A stretch of 49,246 nucleotides of DNA from Alphaproteobacteria bacterium (GTDB lineage Bacteria > Pseudomonadota > Alphaproteobacteria > Sphingomonadales > Sphingomonadaceae): NCBI GenBank assembly GCA_030430365.1, contig JAUIFP010000012.1, positions 1-49,246 of the forward strand, given 5' to 3'. Shown here piece by piece: positions 43,131 to 49,246 of this stretch (positions within the stretch are counted from its first letter, which is position 1; each line of letters begins with the position of its first letter). Below the pieces are notes generated by a model. The model saw only the letters and a list, made by a program, of their open reading frames with translations, did not search any database and was not told the origin of the DNA. Position numbers and translations under genes: made by a program.

Positions 43131-43874
43131 ATGCTCACCCTGTACAGCTTCGGCCCTGGGGCCAATTCGCTCAAGCCCACACTGGCGCTGTATGAGAAGG
43201 GCCTGGAATTCGAGCACCGTCTGCTCAACCCCGCAAAGTTTGAACATCACTCTGACTGGTTCAAGCAGATCAATCCGCGCGGACAGGTTCCTGCCCTGGC
43301 GGACGAAGGGAAGGTCATCACGGAAAGTACGGTGATCTGCGAATATTTGGAGGATGAGCATCCCACGGAAGTGAAGCTCCGCCCGGACAATTCCTACGAC
43401 ACGGCCATGATGCGCATCTGGACGAAATGGGTCGACGAATATTTCTGCTGGTGCGTCTCCACAATCGGTTGGCATCGTCTCGTCGGTAACATGGTGAAGC
43501 ATTTGAGCGACGAGGAATTCGAGGAAAAGCTGAAGGCTATTCCGATCCCCGAGCAACGCGTGAAATGGCGCCGAGCCCGTGAAGGATTCCCGCAGGAGAT
43601 GCTGGACGAGGAAATGCGCAAGATCGGCGTTTCCGTTCGCCGGCTCGACGATCATCTCGCCGAAAATGAATGGCTGGCGGGCGGGGGCTATTCCCTTGCC
43701 GACATCTGCAATTTCGCAATCGCGAACGGCATGGAGAAGGCTTACAGCGAACTCGTCAATGCCGAGGACACGCCGCATCTGCTGCGCTGGATCGAGCAGA
43801 TCAACGAGCGCCCGGCCGCAAAGGCCATGTTCGCCGGTGTCCCGCGCGAGAAGATGGAACCAGCCAAAGACTAG
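43131..43874 (+). CDS. glutathione S-transferase family protein, LigF-like
   Basis: This 247-residue protein has an N-terminal thioredoxin-fold domain (residues 1-80) and a helical C-terminal domain. It opens MLTLYSFGPGANSLKP and contains NPRGQVPALADEG, TESTVICEYLED, WTKWVDEYFCWCVSTIGW and GFPQEMLDEE. Those segments resemble, from memory, Sphingobium LigF, which cleaves the beta-aryl ether bond of lignin dimers using glutathione. That function is plausible but not proven; other Lig genes are absent here. The start ATG has GGAGG nine bases upstream. The stop shares CTAG with the convergent parE stop. Confidence 0.86.
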   Translation: MLTLYSFGPGANSLKPTLALYEKGLEFEHRLLNPAKFEHHSDWFKQINPRGQVPALADEGKVITESTVICEYLEDEHPTEVKLRPDNSYDTAMMRIWTKWVDEYFCWCVSTIGWHRLVGNMVKHLSDEEFEEKLKAIPIPEQRVKWRRAREGFPQEMLDEEMRKIGVSVRRLDDHLAENEWLAGGGYSLADICNFAIANGMEKAYSELVNAEDTPHLLRWIEQINERPAAKAMFAGVPREKMEPAKD

Positions 43875-45877
43875 GCGTCGATCAGGTCGGGATCCAGTTC
43901 GCCTGCACGGTTTTGAATGAAGTTGAAGCGGTGTTCCGGATTCCGCCCCATCAGATGATCGACCAGTTCCTTGACCGCGGCGCGTTGTTCGAATTCCGGT
44001 GGTAGCGTGATCCTGACCAGGCTGCGGGAGGCCGGGCTCATCGTGGTTTCGCGCAATTGCTGAGGGTTCATTTCCCCCAGGCCCTTGAAGCGCGCTACTT
44101 CGACCTTGCGCCCTTTGAAGACAGTCTCCTCAAGTTCCGCACGGTGCGCGTCGTCGCGGGCATACACGCTCTCCTTGCCGGCCGTGAGCTTGTAGAGCGG
44201 CGGTTGGGCGAGAAAGAGGTGCCCGCGCCTGACGACTTCAGGCATTTCCTGGAAGAAGAATGTCATCAGAAGCGTGGCAATATGCGCGCCGTCTACATCG
44301 GCATCGGTCATGATGATGATCCGGTCGTATCGCATGGTTTCAGGATCGCAATCCTTCCGTACGCCGCAGCCGAGCGCGAGAACCAGATCGGCAATTTCCT
44401 GGTTGGCGCGAATCTTGTCTGCCGATGCCGAGGCTACGTTCAGAATTTTGCCCCTGATTGGGAGTATGGCCTGTGTCTTCCGGTCGCGCGCCTGCTTGGC
44501 GCTGCCGCCTGCTGAATCGCCTTCGACGATGAACAGCTCGGTCTCGCCATCGCCTTCGCCCGAACAATCGGTAAGCTTGCCGGGAAGGCGCACCTTCTTG
44601 GCGTTGGTGGCCGTCTTGCGCTTGATTTCGCGCTCAGCCTTGCGGCGCAGGCGTTCGTCCATGCGTTCCATGACCTGGCCCAGCAGCGCTTTTCCGCGCT
44701 CCATATTGTCGGTCAGGAAATGGTCGAAATGGTCGCGTACGGCATTTTCCACCAGGCGCGCTGCCTCGGGGCTGGTCAGGCGATCCTTGGTCTGGCTCTG
44801 GAACTGGGGATCGCGAATGAAGAGCGAAAGCATCACTTCGCTGCCGGTGACTATGTCATCCGCGGAGATGTCTTTCGCTTTCTTCTGCCCCACAAGGTCA
44901 CCGAAAGCGCGGATGCCCTTCGTCAAGGCCGCGCGAAGGCCTTGTTCATGCGTGCCGCCGTCCGGTGTCGGGACAGTATTGCAGTACCAGGAATAGGACC
45001 CGTCGGACCAGAGCGGCCATGCCACCGCCCATTCGATGCGGCCCATTTCCTGCCCGGCGTCATTGGGCGGAAAATCCTGACTGCCGGAAAAAAATTGGCT
45101 GGTGATGCATTCACGGGTGCCGATTTGCTCTGCAAGATGATCGGCCAGTCCGCCCGGGAACTGAAAGGTCGCTTCTTCGGGAACATCCTCGCTGGCCAAA
45201 GCAGCGGCACATTTCCAACGGATTTCTACGCCTGCAAAGAGATAGGCCTTGGAGCGCGTAAGCTTGAAAAGGCGCGAAGGCTTGAACTTCTGCGTCCCGA
45301 AAATCTCTTCATCCGGCACGAAGGTCACGCTCGTGCCGCGCCGGTTGGGCGTAGCCCCCAGTTTCTGCAGCGGGCCGAGAGACAAACCGCGAGCGAATTC
45401 CTGCGCGTAGAGCTGCCGGTCGCGCGCAACCTCCACGCGTGTATGACTGGAAAGCGCATTCACTACGCTGACGCCGACACCATGCAGGCCGCCACTCGTC
45501 GCATAGGCCTTGCCCGAAAACTTGCCGCCCGAATGGAGCGTTGAAAGGATCACTTCCAACGAAGACTTGCCCGGGAATTTCGGATGCTCGTCGACAGGAA
45601 TTCCGCGGCCATTATCCGTAATGGTCAGCTTGCCCGCGCTGCCCTCCGGCCCTTCTTCCAATGTAACTTCGATCCGGTTGGCATAACCTGCGACAGCTTC
45701 GTCCATCGCATTGTCCAGCACTTCGGCCGCGAGGTGGTGCAGGGCGCGTTCGTCCGTCCCGCCAATATACATGCCGGGCCTGCGCCTGACAGGCTCCAGG
45801 CCTTCCAGGACTTCGATTGAGGATGCGTCGTAATTGCCGCCATCGGGCGACGGATTCTCGAACAGATCACTTGCCAT
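43871..45877 (-). CDS. parE: DNA topoisomerase IV subunit B
   Basis: This 668-residue type II topoisomerase ATPase subunit decatenates chromosomes together with ParC. It has the GHKL ATPase (VLDNAMDEAVAGYAN, DNGRGIPVD, GLHGVGVSVVNALS) and the TOPRIM domain with EGDSAGGSAKQARDRKTQ and DADVDGAHI. The length is below that of proteobacterial GyrB, supporting ParE. It ends convergently with the glutathione transferase: the two TAG stops overlap in a single CTAG. The PBP activator gene lies 56 bp upstream. Confidence 0.96.
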   Translation of the reverse strand: MASDLFENPSPDGGNYDASSIEVLEGLEPVRRRPGMYIGGTDERALHHLAAEVLDNAMDEAVAGYANRIEVTLEEGPEGSAGKLTITDNGRGIPVDEHPKFPGKSSLEVILSTLHSGGKFSGKAYATSGGLHGVGVSVVNALSSHTRVEVARDRQLYAQEFARGLSLGPLQKLGATPNRRGTSVTFVPDEEIFGTQKFKPSRLFKLTRSKAYLFAGVEIRWKCAAALASEDVPEEATFQFPGGLADHLAEQIGTRECITSQFFSGSQDFPPNDAGQEMGRIEWAVAWPLWSDGSYSWYCNTVPTPDGGTHEQGLRAALTKGIRAFGDLVGQKKAKDISADDIVTGSEVMLSLFIRDPQFQSQTKDRLTSPEAARLVENAVRDHFDHFLTDNMERGKALLGQVMERMDERLRRKAEREIKRKTATNAKKVRLPGKLTDCSGEGDGETELFIVEGDSAGGSAKQARDRKTQAILPIRGKILNVASASADKIRANQEIADLVLALGCGVRKDCDPETMRYDRIIIMTDADVDGAHIATLLMTFFFQEMPEVVRRGHLFLAQPPLYKLTAGKESVYARDDAHRAELEETVFKGRKVEVARFKGLGEMNPQQLRETTMSPASRSLVRITLPPEFEQRAAVKELVDHLMGRNPEHRFNFIQNRAGELDPDLIDA

Positions 45878-45933
45878 ATAGCCGCTATAAGGCGCGGAAA
45901 TACGTGGTTACAAGCGTCGTCCGTAGTTTATCG

Positions 45934-47097
45934 TCAGTCGTCGAAGGCCGTGGGTGCCGGCGATATGATGTCGATCCGGCCGTCACCGACCTGGCGCACC
46001 TCCATCGCGCGATCGGCCACCCCTTCGCGACCGAAACGGAACGGCCCGTCGATCCCCACAAATCCGGTCGAAGAACGCATCATCGCAACCGGGAAGTCCC
46101 TGCCGGGGGTCCACTCGCGAGCTATCCGCAAAGTGAGCAACACGGCATCGTAGCCGAGCGTTGCAATCCGGTGGGGCGACCCGCCGAAGCGGTCGCGATA
46201 GCTGGAAGAAAACCGCCCGAAGCGGCTGTCTGAAACCGTTGCGAACATCGCTCCTTCCATGGCGGAACTGTTCGCGATACTGGATTCCCCGCTCCACAAT
46301 TCGGTCCCGAGCAGACGCGGCGTTGTGTTCCCGCTGGGGCGCATCGCACCTGCAGCCGCGATGGAAAGCCGGGCACCGTCGGCGATCAGAACGGTATCGA
46401 ATCCACCTGTTGCCCTGAGCCTCTGGGCAGCGCTGAGGATCGAAGTGTTGCCGCGGTCATATGTTTCGCGCGCAACGATCGACCCGCCATTTTCCTGGAC
46501 TGCGAAGTTGAACGCATATTCCGCGCGTGCGCCATAGGTTCCATTGGGAATCAAGGCTGCGAAGCGGCTCGATCCTGTTTCCTGCGCATAGGATACTGCA
46601 CGGGCGATCGACTGGTCCGGCGCGATACCCATCACGAATACGTCCCGCGCGGCAACCGACGTATCGTTGGAAAAACTTATTAGGGGCACGTTTGCAGGCC
46701 GCGCCACAGTAAGCACGTCCGAAACATTTCCGCTCAGCAGCGGGCCAAGGATCAGCTTGTTGCCGTCGGCGATGGCGCTTGCTGCGGCGCTCTCCGCCCC
46801 ACTCGCCGTGTCATATGTCGTAATTCGAAGATTGTCGGCATTGGTATCGAGCAGTGCCATCGTGGCCGCATTGGCAATCGATTGGCCGGCAGAACCGTTC
46901 GATCCCGACAGCGGAACAAGCAAGGCCACACGGTGCCGGTTCGTATCGCCGGGCAAAGCCGTATCGCTGGGTGTGGGCGTGGGGGTGGTCTCAGGGCCGG
47001 TCTTCGGAATGACCTGACAGCCAGCGAGCAGCACCGTTGCCCCGATGGCAAGCGCTTTGCGCCGATTGAACTTTCGGCCCACAGTTTTTGCCAACAT
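45934..47097 (-). CDS. penicillin-binding protein activator, LpoA-like lipoprotein
   Basis: This 387-residue lipoprotein has a basic N-terminus and the lipobox LAGC (Cys 27), then a Thr/Pro-rich linker (TTPTPTPSDT). A periplasmic-binding-protein-like domain follows, opening RVALLVPLSGSNGSAGQSI. It matches the C-terminal part of LpoA, an outer-membrane activator of PBP1A, though it lacks the TPR-type N-terminal domain. The ATG at 47097 with GGGAG upstream was preferred to a frame open 74 codons earlier. It diverges from rsmI with 37 bp between starts, as lpoA does in E. coli. Confidence 0.87.
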   Translation of the reverse strand: MLAKTVGRKFNRRKALAIGATVLLAGCQVIPKTGPETTPTPTPSDTALPGDTNRHRVALLVPLSGSNGSAGQSIANAATMALLDTNADNLRITTYDTASGAESAAASAIADGNKLILGPLLSGNVSDVLTVARPANVPLISFSNDTSVAARDVFVMGIAPDQSIARAVSYAQETGSSRFAALIPNGTYGARAEYAFNFAVQENGGSIVARETYDRGNTSILSAAQRLRATGGFDTVLIADGARLSIAAAGAMRPSGNTTPRLLGTELWSGESSIANSSAMEGAMFATVSDSRFGRFSSSYRDRFGGSPHRIATLGYDAVLLTLRIAREWTPGRDFPVAMMRSSTGFVGIDGPFRFGREGVADRAMEVRQVGDGRIDIISPAPTAFDD

Positions 47098-47134
47098 CTT
47101 GCTGCTCCCAATAATCCTGTTCACAAGACCGTCT

Positions 47135-47983
47135 ATGTCCGAAGAAACGTCTGAAGGCCCGCTTGCTCCGGGGCTGTATATAGTCGCGACGCCGATTGGC
47201 AATCTCGGTGATATAACCATGCGGGCAGCCGACATTCTGGCACGTTGTGACGTGATTGCCTGCGAAGACACCCGCGTCACGGCAAAACTGCTCAAGCATT
47301 TGGGGCTGCACAAGCCCATGCGCCGCTATGACGATCATAGCGGAGGGCGGGATAGGGAGCAGCTGCTTCAGGCGATGGAACATCAGGCAGTGGCCTTGGT
47401 CAGCGATGCGGGGACGCCTCTCATCTCCGATCCCGGATACCGCCTGGTTCACCATGCGCGGGAACGCGGTCTCGCTATCACCAGCCTGCCTGGCGCATGT
47501 TCGGCGATTGTCGGTCTAACCCTGTCCGGTTTGCCGAACGATCGTTTCCTGTTCGGCGGGTTCCTGCCCAACAAGGAAAAGGCCCGGGCCGATACGCTGA
47601 GCGGCCTCGGCAGCGTGCCTGCGACACTGATATTTTACGAGACGGCGCCGCGTCTGATCAAAGTGCTGGAAGCAATTGGAGACGTCTTGCCGGGGCGCGA
47701 GGTTTCCGTCGCCCGCGAACTGACCAAGCGTTTCGAAGAATGCCGGACCGGAGCGGCAGCAGAGCTGATCGATTACTACACCGCGCATCCAGCCAAAGGC
47801 GAGATAGTCCTGCTGATCGCTCCGCCTGCAGATGGTCCGCGGGAGGAAGTGGATGCCGATGCGCTGTTGATGGAAGCGATGGAGCATGAGAAGCCTTCTC
47901 AGGCTGCAGCCCAGGTCGCCAAGGCGACTGGGCTTGAACGAAAGGCGCTTTATGCCCGGGCCATGGAGCTCAAGGCACGATGA
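47135..47983 (+). CDS. rsmI: 16S rRNA (cytidine1402-2'-O)-methyltransferase RsmI
   Basis: This 282-residue SAM-dependent methyltransferase modifies C1402 of 16S rRNA at the decoding centre. It begins with LYIVATPIGNLGDITMRA and contains CEDTRVTAKLLKHLG, ALVSDAGTPLISDPG and LPGACSAIVGLTLSGL, all RsmI signatures. The start was placed at ATG 47135, since the frame upstream overlaps the divergent lipoprotein gene. The ribosome site is weak. yraN follows after 13 bp. Confidence 0.95.
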   Translation: MSEETSEGPLAPGLYIVATPIGNLGDITMRAADILARCDVIACEDTRVTAKLLKHLGLHKPMRRYDDHSGGRDREQLLQAMEHQAVALVSDAGTPLISDPGYRLVHHARERGLAITSLPGACSAIVGLTLSGLPNDRFLFGGFLPNKEKARADTLSGLGSVPATLIFYETAPRLIKVLEAIGDVLPGREVSVARELTKRFEECRTGAAAELIDYYTAHPAKGEIVLLIAPPADGPREEVDADALLMEAMEHEKPSQAAAQVAKATGLERKALYARAMELKAR

Positions 47984-47996
47984 AGCGCGCGCAGCG

Positions 47997-48347
47997 ATGA
48001 ATCGGGCCGAGGCCGAACAATCGGGACGCAAGGGGGAGCTTCGCGCTGCCATGTGGCTACGCCTGCATGGGTGGAGGATCCTCGCCCGCAGAGTGAAGAC
48101 ACCGCGCGGCGAGATAGACATTGTTGCAAGGCGCGGCAGGACCGTTGCCTTTGTCGAGGTGAAATGGCGCGCAAAACGGCAGGATCTCGCATTTGCAGTT
48201 GACGAATACCGATTGAAGCGGGTGGCCGCGGCAAGCGAGGCAGTGATGCATCGCTTCCTTCGCGAGAGCGATAACCCCAGGATTGACGTCCTCCTGCTTG
48301 CGCCCGGCGGCTTTCCGCACCACATCACCAATGCATTGCAGCCATAG
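47997..48347 (+). CDS. yraN: YraN/UPF0102 family nuclease-like protein
   Basis: This 116-residue protein belongs to UPF0102. It carries the restriction-endonuclease-like core: GRKGELRAAMWL at 10-21, then GEIDIVARRG and FVEVKWRAKR, where the Asp, Glu and Lys of the fold lie. The cellular role is unknown, though it has been linked to DNA repair or processing. Length is normal for the family. Adjacent to rsmI and gshB, an order found in many Proteobacteria. The ATG at 47997 was chosen because the conserved region begins there. Confidence 0.92.
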   Translation: MNRAEAEQSGRKGELRAAMWLRLHGWRILARRVKTPRGEIDIVARRGRTVAFVEVKWRAKRQDLAFAVDEYRLKRVAAASEAVMHRFLRESDNPRIDVLLLAPGGFPHHITNALQP

Positions 48348-48368
48348 CGGCAGCCCAGGGGAGGAATT

Positions 48369-49246
48369 ATGGCGTTGCGCGTCGCGGTCCAGATGGACCC
48401 CATGGAAAGCATCAATATTGTCGGCGATTCCAGTTTCGCCCTGATGCTTGCCGCACAGGAACGCGGCCATGAGCTCTTCCACTATGACGTCGGCGCTTTG
48501 ACGCTGGACGAGAATGATCGCCTCACGGCCATGGCGCATCCGGTCCGGGTACAGCCGGTCATGGGCGACCATTTCGCATTGGGTGAAGCGCGCAGACTGG
48601 ATCTAGGCCGGGATGTAGACGTGGTGCTGATGCGCCAGGATCCGCCTTTCCACATGGGCTACATCACCGCCACGCATCTGCTGGAACGGATCGAAGGTGA
48701 AACCCTTGTGGTCAACAATCCGGTCAGCGTGCGCAATGCCCCCGAAAAGGTCTTCGTGCTCGATTTCCGGCACTTCATGCCGCCTACGCTGGTGACGCGC
48801 AGCGTGGCCGAAGTCCGCGAATTCATGAAGAAGCACGGCGCAGTGGTGGTCAAACCTATCCATGGCAATGGCGGGAAGGCGATATTTCGCGTGCCGGAAA
48901 GCGGAGACAACCTTTCAGCGCTGATCGAGGTGTTCAATCAGACCTGGCCCGAACCCCACATGATTCAGCCCTTCCTTCCCGAAGTCGCCCAAGGGGACAA
49001 GCGGATCGTGCTGGTCGATGGGGAAGTGACCGGGGCGATCAACCGTAAGCCGGGAGAAGGTGAGTTTCGCTCCAATCTGGCCCAGGGCGGATCTGCCGAA
49101 CGGACTGTGCTGACCCCGCGTGAGCAGGAAATCTGTGCCGCTCTCGGCCCTCGTCTGAAAGAGCTCGGCCTGATCTTCGTAGGCATCGATGTGATCGGCG
49201 GGGAGTGGCTGACAGAAATCAATGTCACGTCCCCCACCGGGATCGT
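48369..49246 (+). CDS. gshB: glutathione synthetase (3' partial)
   Basis: The first 292 codons of the ATP-grasp enzyme that joins glycine to gamma-glutamylcysteine. The N-terminal domain MALRVAVQMDPMESINIVGDS leads into RQDPPFHMGYITATHLLE, VVKPIHGNGGKAIF in the ATP-grasp fold and EVAQGDKRIVLVDGE. The final codons, TEINVTSPTGI, hold the conserved metal-binding Glu and Asn. The full enzyme is about 315 residues, so about 20 residues lie beyond the edge. A GAGGAA ribosome site precedes the ATG. Confidence 0.96.
   Translation, partial: MALRVAVQMDPMESINIVGDSSFALMLAAQERGHELFHYDVGALTLDENDRLTAMAHPVRVQPVMGDHFALGEARRLDLGRDVDVVLMRQDPPFHMGYITATHLLERIEGETLVVNNPVSVRNAPEKVFVLDFRHFMPPTLVTRSVAEVREFMKKHGAVVVKPIHGNGGKAIFRVPESGDNLSALIEVFNQTWPEPHMIQPFLPEVAQGDKRIVLVDGEVTGAINRKPGEGEFRSNLAQGGSAERTVLTPREQEICAALGPRLKELGLIFVGIDVIGGEWLTEINVTSPTGI

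Overview
The window is a stretch of GC-rich, densely packed alphaproteobacterial chromosome. The gene content points to Sphingomonadales, probably near Erythrobacteraceae or Sphingomonadaceae. Supporting points are an endonuclease-type MutL, the rplY-pth-ychF and mreBCD-mrdA-rodA blocks, a DOMON-like protein next to a NamZ-family protein, and a glutathione transferase resembling Sphingobium LigF. This placement is inference from gene families; no 16S or phylogenetic marker was tested.

Layout. (1) 1-10.6 kb is a surface-glycan locus. The end of an ABC-type polysaccharide exporter (Wzm-like permease and Wzt-like ATPase, + strand) converges on a nine-gene minus-strand operon: six family-2 glycosyltransferases, an NAD-dependent epimerase/dehydratase, a Gfo/Idh/MocA oxidoreductase and a NodB-type deacetylase. 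Most junctions overlap by 4 bp or lie within a few bases. (2) 10.6-11.4 kb is a long intergenic stretch with terminator-like hairpins on the + strand, then tRNA-Lys(CUU). (3) 11.4-17.2 kb (- strand) is the rod-shape and elongasome operon mreB-mreC-mreD-mrdA-rodA. (4) 17.4-19.7 kb (+) is mutL with a coupled small lipoprotein gene. (5) 19.7-25.8 kb (-) holds a glutaredoxin-MauE membrane protein with a DUF1206 protein, then ychF, pth and rplY, then two tandem TraB/GumN lipoproteins. (6) 25.9-31.7 kb (+) is glyQ-glyS and pyruvate phosphate dikinase. (7) 31.7-36.4 kb has a methyltransferase divergent from comF, then hisI, a MerR regulator and an acyl-CoA dehydrogenase. (8) 36.5-41.2 kb (-) holds tyrS, a PilZ protein, an MFS transporter, cysK and a dienelactone hydrolase. 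(9) 41.3-43.9 kb (+) holds a DOMON-like protein, a NamZ-family protein and a LigF-like glutathione transferase. (10) 43.9-47.1 kb (-) is parE and an LpoA-like penicillin-binding-protein activator. (11) 47.1-49.2 kb (+) is rsmI, yraN and the start of gshB.

How the genes fit together. The cell-envelope theme recurs: glycan export and assembly, the elongasome, a PBP activator and a NamZ-type muramidase. The rest is mostly housekeeping (tRNA charging, mismatch repair, topoisomerase IV, translation quality control) with a small fatty-acid/CoA module behind a MerR regulator.

No insertion sequence, integrase, CRISPR array, phage gene or obvious defence system was seen. The less ordinary items are the glycan operon itself, a probable ATT start for hisI, a NamZ-family protein without a signal peptide, the LigF-like protein with a strong-SD mini-ORF in front of it, the twin TraB/GumN lipoproteins, and several unassigned hairpins in the two long intergenic regions.
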